Shown in pieces: positions 1-9,249 of a stretch of DNA of 64,000 nt (position 1 is its first letter; each line of letters opens with the position of its first letter). The stretch is from assembly GCF_040546585.1 (NCBI RefSeq), contig NZ_JBEPOC010000001.1, positions 1,364,001 to 1,428,000 of the forward strand, given 5' to 3'. The stretch is from Marmoricola sp. OAE513. GTDB lineage: Bacteria > Actinomycetota > Actinomycetes > Propionibacteriales > Nocardioidaceae. A model generated the notes under the pieces. That model searched no databases and had not been told where the DNA came from. It saw only the letters and a list, made by a program, of their open reading frames with translations. Made by a program: the position numbers and the translations under genes.

Positions 1-456
1 CTGCCCCGCGGCGACCTGGTCGAGACCTCGGAGGAGACGGTCTACTCCGCCACCGAGATCAACTACCTGGCACCGGTGATGATCGCGCAGGAGTTCTACC
101 AGCACCTGCGCGCCTCCGGCGGCGGCCTGCTGAACTTCACCTCGAGCTCCTACACGCGCGGCCGGCGCGGCTACAGCCTGTACTCCTCGGCGAAGGCAGC
201 CGTGGTGAACCTGACCCAGGCACTGGCCGACGAGTGGTCCGAGGCGGGCGTCCGGGTGAACTGCATCAACCCCGAGCGGACCGGGACCCCGATGCGCACC
301 AAGGCGTTCGGCGACGAGGCTCCGGGGACGCTGCTGGAGTCCGTCGAGGTGGCACGACGCTCGATCGACATCCTGCTCTCCGACCAGACCGGTCTGATCG
401 TCGACATCCGGCGCGACGACCCGCTGGGGGCGGCGCCGGAGGACACCGACATCTGA
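1..456 (+). CDS. SDR-family reductase domain (C-terminal part, truncated by window start); probably a bifunctional cytidylyltransferase/reductase
   Basis: Only the last 151 residues are present; the reading frame is open from base 1. A Rossmann short-chain dehydrogenase is shown by the serine-rich strand TSSSY, the catalytic YxxxK (YSSAK, about residue 60) and the segment VRVNCINPERTGTPMR. The tail after it (arginine-rich, ending in DTDI) resembles the reductase half of TarI-TarJ-type fusions, in which an IspD-like cytidylyltransferase precedes an SDR and the enzyme makes CDP-ribitol for teichoic acid-like polymers. That assignment is an inference supported by the next genes, which are TagF-like polymerases; the cytidylyltransferase half would lie outside the window. 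The TGA stop overlaps the ATG of the next gene by one base, so the two are translationally coupled. Confidence 0.7.
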   Translation: MPRGDLVETSEETVYSATEINYLAPVMIAQEFYQHLRASGGGLLNFTSSSYTRGRRGYSLYSSAKAAVVNLTQALADEWSEAGVRVNCINPERTGTPMRTKAFGDEAPGTLLESVEVARRSIDILLSDQTGLIVDIRRDDPLGAAPEDTDI

Positions 457-3400
457 TGGCAGCGGGCTCACGGTTCAAGCGCGGCGTCCGCAAGCTCGGC
501 GGCAGCACGCTGGTGGCCTTCGAGCGGTCCCGGCTGCGACCCGAGCTGACCGTCGTGATGCCGGTCTACAACGTCGCGCCGTTCCTGCGCGAGGCGCTCG
601 ACAGCGCGCTCAACGGGACCCTGCACGACATCGAGCTGGTGGCGGTCGACGACGGCTCGACCGACGAGTGCCTGGAGATCCTGCGCGAGTACGAGCGCCG
701 GGACTCGCGGGTGCGCGTGTTCACCCAGGCGAACGCCGGTCAGGGCACCGCTCGGAACGTCGGGGTCAGCCACGCCCGTGCCGAGTTCCTGACGTTCATG
801 GACTCCGACGACACGATCCCGCCCGAGGCCTTCGAGCACATGGTCGGTCACCTGCGCCGGTCGGGCTCGGACTTCTGCGTCGGCGGCGTACGGCGCTTCC
901 GCGGCGGCAGGATGATCCGCACCTCCTGGCAGCGCACGGTGCACCAGGCGGACCGGATCGCCACCACCATCGAGGAGTTCCCCGCCGCGATGCAGGACAT
1001 CATCGCCTGCAACCGGGTGTTCAGGACCGCCTTCTGGCGCGAGCAGGTCGGCGACTTCCGCGGCGGGATCGCCTACGAGGACCACGTCCCGATGCTGGCG
1101 GCGTACGTGCGGGCGCGGACGTTCGACGTGCTGGCCGAGGTCACCTACAACTGGCGGATCCGGGAGAACTCGACCGGCCAGCAGAAGGCGCGCCTGCAGA
1201 ACCTGCTCGACCGGATCGAGGTCAAGGAGGAGGCGCACGCGCTGCTGCAGGCCGAGGCGTCGGACTTCACCTACGACGTCTGGGTGGCCCGCTGCCTCGA
1301 GGTCGACTTCCCCCCGTTCGTCGGGAGGGCGCTCGACGGCGACGACACCTACCGTGCGACGCTCGCGGCCGCGTACCGGACCTTCGTCGAGCGGGCGACC
1401 GACCGTGCGTGGGACCGGGTCCGGGTCGCGACCAAGGTCAGGGCGCACCTGGTCGCGACCGAGCGCTGGGACGACGTCGTCGCGGCGATGACCTACTTCA
1501 TCTCGGTCAACCAGGTCCCGCCCACCCGGGTGACTGACGGCGTCCTGGTCGCCGTCCTGCCGGACGCGCCGTGGGCCGCCGGCCTGCCGCCGCACCTGTT
1601 GCGGATGGCCGACCTGGAGAGCCACTTCCAGGGTGTCGTCGAGAAGGTGCGGCGGGACGGCACCGCGCTGGAGGTCGTCGGGTGGATGCGGCACCGCGGC
1701 CTGGACGCGCCCGCCCCGGAGATCTCCCTGGAGCTCCGCTCCGGCGAGCACCGGGTGCCGCTGGGACTGGAGAACCTGGTGCTCCCGCAGGCGAACCTGT
1801 GGGCGCCCCTGCCCACGAGCGGCTGCGCGCACGCCGGCTTCCGGGCGCGGATCCCGCTGGAGCAGTTGCGGGCGACGGCCGGCCCGTGGTCGCTCGTCGG
1901 CTCCACCACGACGGACGGACTGACCTCGACCGGCGACTTCCACTACGCCGTCCCGGGCTCCTCGGCGGAGAGGTCCCGCTCCTTCGACGTCGAGATCGCG
2001 GGCGCACGGCTCGGGGGTGCGGACCGTCTGGCACCCGAGCCTCGGCTTCAGCCTGCGGCTGCGCGAGGGCGGGCTGAAGAACCCTCCGGCCACCCTGACC
2101 GGACCACTGATCGAGGAGGTGGCCCTCGCGGACGGCGAGGTCGTCGTCACGGTCAGCGGAGCCACGGACGAGCAGCTCGCCACCGCCGTGCTCGAGCAGG
2201 GGTCAGGTCGTCTGGCGGCGGCGAGCAGCGGTGTCGGCACTGTCCGGTTCGCCACGGGCACGCTCACCCCGGGTGACCACGCTCTGGTCCTCGACGGCGC
2301 GTCTCCTCGCCCCGCACCAGGCTTCTCCGACGGGTTCCCGCTCCGACTGCTCGGCGCCGGGCTGCGGCTCACCCTCACCGGTCGCAAGGAAGGAGTGCGG
2401 TTCACGGTGGGACCGGCGCTCGCGGACGACGAGCTCGGCCGGTACCACCAGCACCGGCTGCAGGCGGCGTACCGGGCGAGCAGCCCGGCACTCTCCGAGA
2501 CGATCCTGCTCACCAGCTTCCAGGGCACTGCTGCCGCGGGCGACCCGCTGGCGGTCGACCGGTACCTGGCCGAGCACCACCCCGGGATCGAGCGTGTCTG
2601 GGGTGTCGCGGACCACGCGACCGCCGTTCCGGCCGGTGCTCGCGCCGTGCTGATCGGCAGCCGCTCGTGGTACGACACCGCGGCCGGCAGCCGGTACGTC
2701 GTCGCCAACACCGACCTCGGCGGATGGTTCGAGGCGAAGCCCGGCCAGCGGTCTCTGCAGACCTTCCGCGGGCACCCGTTCAAGGCGATGGGCACGGACC
2801 TGTGGCGCAGCCAGGGAGCGAACCCCGGCGAGGTGCGGCTCTGGGCGGCGCGGGCGCGGGAGGAGTGGAGCCAGATCCTGCTCGCCGACCCTGCGAGCGC
2901 TGACCACTACCGCGCCCAGTTCGGGTACGCCGGCCCGACGCTGGTCGCCGGTTACCCCCGTACGGACGCTCTCGTGAACGCGGACGCCGCCGCCGTCCGT
3001 GGCGAGGTGCTCCAGCGGCTCGGGATCGATCCCGCGAGCACGGTCGTCCTCTACGCGCCGACCGAGCGCGACGCCGCCGCGAGCGAGGCGTACGCCGCCG
3101 GACCGGGTCCGGATCTCGACCTGGCAGCGCTGACCGAGGCGCTGGGCGACGACCACGTCGTCCTGGTGCGGGTCCCGCGGACCTGGCGCCGCCCTTCGCT
3201 GCGAGCGATCCGCGCCGGCGCAGCCGTCGACGTGTCCGGCGTCCCGGACGTGACCGAGCTGCTCCTGGCCGCCGACGCGGCGGTGCTGGACTACGGCTCG
3301 CTGCGGTTCGACTGGGCCATCACCGGCAAGCCGGCCGTCTTCTACGTGCCCGACCGCGACGCCTACCTGGGTGCGCGGGCACCGTTGTTCGACTTCGACA

Positions 3401-3585
3401 GCAGCGCACCGGGACCGCAGGTCGCCACGGCCGCCGCGGTCGCCGCGGCACTCGCCGACCTCGAGACGCTGAGAGCCTCGTACGCAGACGCGCTCGGCGC
3501 GTTCAACCAGCGCTTCAACACAGCCAACGACGGCCGCGCCACCGAGCGCGTGGTGGCCGCGCTGCTCAATCCAGGAGCGCGCTGA
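456..3585 (+). CDS. Glycosyltransferase family 2 / TagF-like (CDP-glycerol glycerophosphotransferase) fusion, frameshifted
   Basis: The frame from ATG 456 encodes a family 2 glycosyltransferase with intact motifs: VVMPVYN, VDDGSTDE, the metal-binding FMDSDD and the catalytic-base region AYEDH. A helical and then beta-rich region follows up to about residue 518. The frame then shifts: the homologous continuation is in the next frame and runs to 3585, with an alternative GTG start at 2017. Removing one G from the five-G run at 2013-2017 joins them as GARLGVRTVW and gives about 1042 residues, matching the 1010-residue paralogue at 3566-6598. The C-terminal half is TagF-like (GYPRTD, LYAPTERD, VLDYGSLRFD), but both expected histidines are replaced: TFRGHP instead of TFHGYP, and VRVPR instead of LRGHR. 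The glycerophosphotransferase half may therefore be inactive. The gene ends 20 bp inside the end of the opposing paralogue. Confidence 0.75.
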
Positions 3586-6500
3586 AGAAGGCGTCGACGA
3601 CCCGCTCGGCCGCGTGCCCGTCCTGGAGCCGGTTGTAGCGGGCGTTGAAAGCGACCAGGTCGGCGTGGTGACGACTGACCAGGCCGTCGAAGTCGCGCAG
3701 CTGGGCGACCACCTCGGCGGTGCTGGCCACCAGCGGTCCGGGCGTCGTCTCGCGGTAGTCCCAGAGGAACCCGCGGGTCGAGTCGGTGTAGGTGTCCAGG
3801 TCAGGCACCAGGAACACCATCGGCCGGTTCACCAGGGCGAAGTCGAACCGCAGCGAGGAGTAGTCCAGGACGGCTGCGTCGGCGGCGAGGATCAGGTCGT
3901 TGATGTGCGGGTACTCGGTGACGTCGATGACCCGGGAGCCGCGGGTCCCGGACGGCGCGTGGAAGCGGTGGCCACGCAGCAGCAGCACCCAGTCGTCACC
4001 CAGACCGCGCGAGGCCTCCTCCACGTCGAGGTGCGTCACCGACTGCGCCGCCCGGTAGTTGGTGGACTGGTCGTCGCGCCAGGTCGGTGCGTAGAGCAGC
4101 GCACGCTGGTGCGGCTGGATGCCCAGGCGTTCGCGGACCGCCGCCCGGACGTCATCCCGCCCGGGCAGCACGAGCTCGTCGTTGCGCGGGTAACCCAGCG
4201 GCAGGATCGTGCCGTCGTAGTCGTAGTCCCGCCGGTAGTACTGGTCCATCTCGACGTCGGGCGTGAGCAGGTTGTTCCAGGTGCGCGAGGACTGGTCGAG
4301 CTGGGCCTCGATCTGGCTGGGCAGCAGGTTGCGCGGGCGCCACAGCCCGAGTCCCATGGCCTTGGACGGGTAGCCGTGGAAGGTCTGCAGGATCTGCTGG
4401 CCCTCGCGCCGGCGGAACCAGCGCTCCAGCTCGACGTTCACGACCAGGTGCTTGGCACGGGCGAGCACGTCGTACCAGTCGCGACTGCGGACCAGCAGCG
4501 GTGAGAAGCCCGGGGGAACCGGCACGGAGGAGTCCGCGACGACCCAGCGCAGGTCGAGGTCCGAGCGCCGACGAGCCAGCTCCGCGCCGATCGCCAACGG
4601 GTGGTCGCCGACCCCGTGGCCCGCGAAGGACTGGAAGTAGACCAAGCGGTCGTCGAGCGGCTCGGTGATCTGCGCGTACGCGGCCCGCTGCTTCCACCGG
4701 GACCGGATCCCGACCTCGTCGTCGGCCAGCGGCGCGTCGAGGCGGATCGCCACGGTCTCGCCGGACAGCAGCATCTGGAGCCGGTGCCGGTCGGACCGGT
4801 GCTCGGTGGGCAACCGGTCCACCACGGTGCTCGCGGGCACCACCGGGACCCGCTTGCCCGCGCGCTCGAACTTGAGCCGGTAGCTGCCCGAGGGCAGCGG
4901 CAGGACGCCCTGCCCCCAGACGTCGGCCTCGAGCGGGACCGTCCAGAAGCCGGCCGCGCCGGACCGCGCCTCGACCGCGAGGCCCTTGCCGGTCAGGTGG
5001 ACGGTGTCGACGTCGGGCGCGGCAGTGATCCGCAGCTCGGTGCCGACGAGCTCGATCCGGCTCAGGGTGGCAGGTCGCTCCTCGGGGACGCCGTCGCTCA
5101 CGCGAAGCGCCACCCGACCGTGCGCGGCGACCAGGTGCACCGCATGCCCGGCGACCGCGAGCGGGCGACGGGAGGCCGACCCCGTCGCGGCGACACCGGT
5201 GACCAGTCCCGAGCGGCGGAGTCCGCCGGCAGCCCAGTCCAGCTCGATCTCCCACGCACCCGGACGCAGGTCCTGGACGCCGATGCTCAGCTCGACGACA
5301 CCGGCGTCGTGGTCGTGCTCGGTCTCGTCCATCCACCGGGTGACGGCCACGTCGCTGCCGGTCCGGACGTGCAGTCCGAGGCTCGCGTCCCCGTTGACGA
5401 GGCGAGCAGCCACGGTCGGCGGGTCGACCTGGTGCGTGTGCCGGACCCCGACGAAGACCTCGAGGCGCAGGACGTCGTCGTCCAGGACCAGACGCCGCGC
5501 CTGGGCCACCAGGCTGCTCTCGTGCTCGCCGACGACGAGGGCGTCCGGCGGCAGCGGTACGTCGAGACGCGCCCGGACCTGGCCGTCCTCGACGACCGTC
5601 GGGACGTCCTCCCCGGACCGGCGCTCGGTCACCGTCGCGGCGTAGGCGACCAGCTCGGCACGCTTGTCAGCGGCGGCCAGCAGAGCGAGCACCCGGGGCA
5701 CCAGGTCGAGCGACTCGAGCTGGTCGGCCGCCTCGGCGAGGAGCACCCGGGCGTGCTCGACCAGCTGGCTCCAGGTCGCGTCGTCAGCGCCCTCGGCCGA
5801 TTCCAGGAAAGGACGGAGGACTGCGAGCGCCCCGAGAGCCCGCTGCTGCCGGGCCGCTCCCTCGGTGGCCAACAGCGAGGCCAGGTCGGCCCCGACGCGC
5901 GCGGCCAGTCCGGGCAGGGGGTCGTGCCGCACGGTGAACAGCCGCGGTTTCGGCCCGCGGTCGTCGGACCAGGCGGGGTACGGCGTGCTGGAGAACCCTG
6001 CGGCCAGTGCAGCGAGCGCGACCGGCATCGCGTCGGCGTCGGCGTCGGGCACCGACGCGGCCAGCGCGACCGCTCGCTCGCGCGGGAGCACCAGGCGGCC
6101 CAGGTAGGGGAACCGTGCCAGGTCGGGACGGACCACCAGGTCCGCGGGGCCGGCGTCGTCGTAGGTGTCGGCGAGCAGCAGGGTTTCGCCGGGCAGGAGC
6201 GCCGGGAGCAGGTCGGCGATCGCGTTCGCGGGGTACCGGTCCCCGGCGGTCGCAACGAGGACGAACTCGCCCTTCGCCTTCGCCAGGCCTGCCGCACGGG
6301 CGCCGGCCACGTCGTCCGCGGCCAGGAACCGGACCCGGGTGTCGTCGCCGGCCGTGCTGCGGGCGAGCTCGAGCCCGCCGTCGTACCCGACGACGAGGAT
6401 CTCGATCGCGGGCGAGGGCTGGTCGCGCACCGAGGTGAGCGTCGCGTGCAGGCGGCCGGGGTCTCCCCCGGCCGCGAGCACGACGATGCTCAGGGTGGGT

Positions 6501-6598
6501 CTTCCGGTCCGCAGCCGACGAGCACTCCGGGCAGCGAGACGGCGGAGCGTTGCCCGCGGTCCCCCTGCACCGGGAGTGTGCTTGTCGACTGCGGCCAC
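3566..6598 (-). CDS. TagF-like CDP-glycerol glycerophosphotransferase with a degenerate N-terminal glycosyltransferase-2 domain
   Basis: This 1010-residue protein has the same layout as its tail-to-tail neighbour: an N-terminal GT-A fold, a beta-rich middle and a C-terminal TagF-type domain that would transfer glycerol-phosphate (or a similar polyol-phosphate) from a CDP donor onto a wall polymer at the inner membrane face. The C-terminal domain keeps the family signatures: TFHGYPSKAMG with its histidine, GYPRND, LYAPTWRDD, LLRGHRFH with the second histidine, and LDYSSLRFDFA. In contrast, the N-terminal domain (LSIVVLAAGGD) lacks acidic metal-binding motifs: where the paralogue has VDDGSTDE and FMDSDD this protein reads VVGYDGG and VATAGDRY. 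It is thus probably a transferase through its C-terminus only. The start is the ATG at 6598. There is no signal peptide, which fits a peripheral membrane enzyme. Confidence 0.85.
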   Translation of the reverse strand: MAAVDKHTPGAGGPRATLRRLAARSARRLRTGRPTLSIVVLAAGGDPGRLHATLTSVRDQPSPAIEILVVGYDGGLELARSTAGDDTRVRFLAADDVAGARAAGLAKAKGEFVLVATAGDRYPANAIADLLPALLPGETLLLADTYDDAGPADLVVRPDLARFPYLGRLVLPRERAVALAASVPDADADAMPVALAALAAGFSSTPYPAWSDDRGPKPRLFTVRHDPLPGLAARVGADLASLLATEGAARQQRALGALAVLRPFLESAEGADDATWSQLVEHARVLLAEAADQLESLDLVPRVLALLAAADKRAELVAYAATVTERRSGEDVPTVVEDGQVRARLDVPLPPDALVVGEHESSLVAQARRLVLDDDVLRLEVFVGVRHTHQVDPPTVAARLVNGDASLGLHVRTGSDVAVTRWMDETEHDHDAGVVELSIGVQDLRPGAWEIELDWAAGGLRRSGLVTGVAATGSASRRPLAVAGHAVHLVAAHGRVALRVSDGVPEERPATLSRIELVGTELRITAAPDVDTVHLTGKGLAVEARSGAAGFWTVPLEADVWGQGVLPLPSGSYRLKFERAGKRVPVVPASTVVDRLPTEHRSDRHRLQMLLSGETVAIRLDAPLADDEVGIRSRWKQRAAYAQITEPLDDRLVYFQSFAGHGVGDHPLAIGAELARRRSDLDLRWVVADSSVPVPPGFSPLLVRSRDWYDVLARAKHLVVNVELERWFRRREGQQILQTFHGYPSKAMGLGLWRPRNLLPSQIEAQLDQSSRTWNNLLTPDVEMDQYYRRDYDYDGTILPLGYPRNDELVLPGRDDVRAAVRERLGIQPHQRALLYAPTWRDDQSTNYRAAQSVTHLDVEEASRGLGDDWVLLLRGHRFHAPSGTRGSRVIDVTEYPHINDLILAADAAVLDYSSLRFDFALVNRPMVFLVPDLDTYTDSTRGFLWDYRETTPGPLVASTAEVVAQLRDFDGLVSRHHADLVAFNARYNRLQDGHAAERVVDAFFSALLD

Positions 6599-6600
6599 GG

Positions 6601-7560
6601 TTACTTCAGGAGGTCCTTGTCCTTCAGGTACTCCAGCGCCACGTCGGCAGCCTTCTCGCGGCCGATCGAGACCTTCGCGATGAGCCCGGCGAGGTCCTCG
6701 GTGGTGAGGACCTGGGCCAGCGGGTTCAGCGCGTCAGCGGCCTGCGGGTGGTCGTCGAGCCACTTGGTGTTGGCGATCGGGACCAGGTTCTCGGCGTTCT
6801 GCAGACCCTTGTCGTCCTCGAGGATGACGAGGCCGTCGTTGGCGACGGTCGCGTCACTGGTGCCGACCTGGCCCAGCTGGGTGTCGCCGTCCTTGAGGTC
6901 GGACTTGGTCTCGTCGGAGCCGAAGCCTGTCGGGACGACCGTCTTGATCTTCAGGCCGTACTTGCTCTCCAGGCCGACCTTGCAGTCGGGGCGCTTGTCG
7001 CAGTCCGGCGCGGCACCGAGCTTGAGATCCAGACCCAGGGCAGCGAGGTCGCTGAGGGTCTTGAGGCCCTTCTCGTCGGCGAACTTCTTGGTGACCGCGA
7101 ACGCGTTGGCGTCCTGCGCCTCGGCCGGCTCGAGCGCCGTGACGCCGACCTTGGAACCGAGCTTGTTGAGCTCGCTCAGCGTGGCCTCCGCGTCGTTGGA
7201 CGCGACCACCGCGGCGTCGTCGCCGTTGGCCTGCCGGTTGAGGGCCTCCGTGAAGGAGGAGAGGTAGTCGGTCGAGATCTGGACCGAGCCCTTCTCCAGC
7301 TCCGGGAGGTAGAGGTCACGCGTGGCCAGCGCCTTGGTGCTGACCTCGAAGCCCGCGTTGGTGAGGAGACCGGCGTACAGCTCGGTCATGATGTCGGCCT
7401 CGGGGAAGCCCTGACCGACCAGGACGACCTTGCCGCCGTCGACGGCGTCCTTGGCCTTCTCGACCTTGGAGTCCTTGTCGTCGCTGCCGCACGCGGCCGC
7501 GAACATCATCATCGGGGCGATCAGCACGATCGACGTCCGTCGTAGGAACTTGCTGTTCAT
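6601..7560 (-). CDS. Osmoprotectant (glycine betaine/choline type) ABC transporter substrate-binding lipoprotein
   Basis: The 319-residue protein starts at ATG 7560 behind AGAAGGCGG. It has a lipoprotein signal (MNSKFLRRTSIVLIAP..., lipobox FAAAC with Cys24) followed by an acidic linker, so it should be anchored to the outer face of the membrane. The mature part resembles OpuBC/OsmF-type binding proteins for quaternary amines: KVVLVGQGFPEADIMTELYAGLL, ATRDLYLPELEKG, STDYLSSFTEALN and the final QVLTTEDLAGLIAKV. Two permease genes lie upstream on the same strand (162 bp gap) and a divergent ATPase gene completes the transporter. The exact ligand cannot be read from sequence; glycine betaine, choline or carnitine are the usual ones. 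Confidence 0.88.
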   Translation of the reverse strand: MNSKFLRRTSIVLIAPMMMFAAACGSDDKDSKVEKAKDAVDGGKVVLVGQGFPEADIMTELYAGLLTNAGFEVSTKALATRDLYLPELEKGSVQISTDYLSSFTEALNRQANGDDAAVVASNDAEATLSELNKLGSKVGVTALEPAEAQDANAFAVTKKFADEKGLKTLSDLAALGLDLKLGAAPDCDKRPDCKVGLESKYGLKIKTVVPTGFGSDETKSDLKDGDTQLGQVGTSDATVANDGLVILEDDKGLQNAENLVPIANTKWLDDHPQAADALNPLAQVLTTEDLAGLIAKVSIGREKAADVALEYLKDKDLLK

Positions 7561-7722
7561 TTTTCCGCCTTCTGTGTCCCGCAGCCTGGGAGGACTGCGC
7601 GTGTCCGGCAGGCTCGCCAGCAATCGACAGGGCGTCGACGCATCTGCCCGCGTGTGGAGCCTAGAACACACGCACCGACAGAACATTCCCCCGTGTCCGG
7701 ATTTCAGTCCGGTGCGAGGCTC

Positions 7723-8400
7723 TCAGCGTTGCGGCACCGGGTCGACCACGCGCTGGAGCGCGACCAGACCGACCTCCAGCAGCAGAGCCACGGCCGCGAC
7801 GATGAGCGACCCCGCCACCACCTCGGCGGTCTGGTTGCTCGCGTAGCCGCGCGTGATGATGTAGCCCAGCCCCGGACCTGCCACCAGCGCGGCGATCGTG
7901 GCCGTCGCCCACACCTGGACCACCGCGAGCCGCAGGCCCGAGATGATCAGCGCGGCGGCCAGCGGGATCTCGACCCGCCGGACGATCTCGAGCTCGCTCA
8001 TCCCCATCCCGCGCGCCGCCTCGACCACGTCGGGGTCGACCTCGACCATCGCGGTGTAGGTGGCTGTCACGATCGGGGGCAGCGCGAACAGGGCGAGGGT
8101 GACCAAGGTGGCCAGACCGGCCCGTCCGTAGGGACCGAAGTAGTCGTTGCCGATCACCGAGAGCGAGAACAGCGCGAGCAGCGCGACGATCGGCACCGCC
8201 CGGCCGATGTTGGTCAGGTTGATCGCCAGGACGCCACCGCGGTGGCGGTGACCGAGCCAGAGCGCGAGCGGGAACCCGATCAGGGCAGCCAGCGCGACCG
8301 AGGTCGCGGTCAGCAGCACGTGCTGGCCGAGCAGCACCGGGACGCCGTGGTCGCCGTGCCAGTGGTCCGGGTCGCGGAACCAGTCGAGGACGCCGTTCAT
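7723..8400 (-). CDS. Osmoprotectant ABC transporter permease (OpuBB/OsmY-W type)
   Basis: A 225-residue integral membrane protein of the BPD_transp_1 family with about five or six membrane helices. The EAA loop that contacts the ATPase is visible as VEAARGMGMSELEIVRRVEIPLA. The segment IGRAVPIVALLALFS is typical of OpuC/OsmW-type permeases. The ATG at 8400 was chosen because the family homology begins at MNGVLDWF; the frame is open further upstream. It sits between the other permease gene (112 bp upstream) and the binding-protein gene (162 bp downstream). The gap on the upstream side is unusual, since these permease genes usually overlap. Confidence 0.87.
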   Translation of the reverse strand: MNGVLDWFRDPDHWHGDHGVPVLLGQHVLLTATSVALAALIGFPLALWLGHRHRGGVLAINLTNIGRAVPIVALLALFSLSVIGNDYFGPYGRAGLATLVTLALFALPPIVTATYTAMVEVDPDVVEAARGMGMSELEIVRRVEIPLAAALIISGLRLAVVQVWATATIAALVAGPGLGYIITRGYASNQTAEVVAGSLIVAAVALLLEVGLVALQRVVDPVPQR

Positions 8401-8512
8401 GCGCGGAACCTGTCGAGCGCCCGAGCTTGCTCGTGGCCGCACCCGTGGCACTGAGGTGACGTCGGAACCCTGCCGGGGGTGCGGTGACAGCGCGTTGACG
8501 AGCTTGCCAGGA

Positions 8513-9211
8513 TCATGCGCGGGCCCTCCTCGACCAGGGGGTCATCAGCCGTTGCGCGAGGACCAGGACCACGTCGAGCGTGATCGCCAGCGCCACGCAG
8601 AGCACGCTGCCGGCCAGCACCTGGGCACGGAAGGTCGAGTCCTCGACGATCAGCGTGCCGAGGCCGCCGTAGTCCAGGATCGAGCCGACCGTCGTCAGCG
8701 CCACCGAGGAGACGGTGGCCACCCGGAGGCCGGACATGAACGCCGGCAGCGCGAGCGGGACCTCCACCCGCCACAGCAGCCGGCGGGCGTCGTACCCGAC
8801 ACCGAGCGCCGACTCGCGGACCTCGGCGGGCACCGCCTTGAGCCCGTCCAGGATCGCCCGGACCAGGATCGTGAGCGTGTAGAGGCTGAGGCCGATCAGC
8901 ACGGTGCGGGAGCCGAGACCGGTGACCGGGACCAGCAGCGAGAACAGGGCGAGCGAGGGAATCGTGTAGATCGCCGTGGTGGTGCCGACGATGATTCCTT
9001 CGAGTCTTCGGTAGCGTCGTGCCAGGAGGGCCAGCGGGATCGCGACCAGGAGACCGAGGCCCACCGAGGCGAGAACGATGCCGATGTGCTGGACCAACGC
9101 GTCGGTGAGCTCAGCAGATCGCGTCTCGTAGTACTTCCCGCAGATCCAGTCGTTGCGGGTCAGGCAGTTGTCCGGAAGGTCCGGCAGGACAGGAGCGACC
9201 AGTGGGATCAC
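8513..9211 (-). CDS. Osmoprotectant ABC transporter permease (second subunit)
   Basis: A 232-residue BPD_transp_1 permease starting with GTG at 9211. It has an extracytoplasmic-looking N-terminal segment with two cysteines (NCLTRNDWICGKYYETRS), then about five helices. The EAA motif reads VRESALGVGYDARRLLWRVE. The YTIPSLALFSLLVPVTGLG segment is characteristic of choline/betaine permeases. It would pair with the permease at 7723-8400 as a heterodimeric membrane channel. The start lies 38 bp from the probable start of the divergent ATPase, leaving very little room for two separate promoters. Confidence 0.87.
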   Translation of the reverse strand: MIPLVAPVLPDLPDNCLTRNDWICGKYYETRSAELTDALVQHIGIVLASVGLGLLVAIPLALLARRYRRLEGIIVGTTTAIYTIPSLALFSLLVPVTGLGSRTVLIGLSLYTLTILVRAILDGLKAVPAEVRESALGVGYDARRLLWRVEVPLALPAFMSGLRVATVSSVALTTVGSILDYGGLGTLIVEDSTFRAQVLAGSVLCVALAITLDVVLVLAQRLMTPWSRRARA

Positions 9212-9249
9212 CCGACGAACCTAGCGCGAACTCGGCGACCGAGCGCGTG

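Noticed and set aside
468-2795. Open frame of 775 codons on the minus strand
   Set aside because: Antisense to the well-supported GT2/TagF gene, with composition typical of a shadow frame.
4601-7267. Open frame of 888 codons on the plus strand
   Set aside because: It runs antisense to the TagF-like gene and the binding-protein gene; the translation is Arg/Gly/Asp-rich with no homology, as expected of antisense frames in GC-rich DNA.
7655-7675. CTAGAACACACG looked like a second KstR half-site upstream of the binding-protein gene
   Set aside because: The second half (GTT) is missing, so the consensus is not met.
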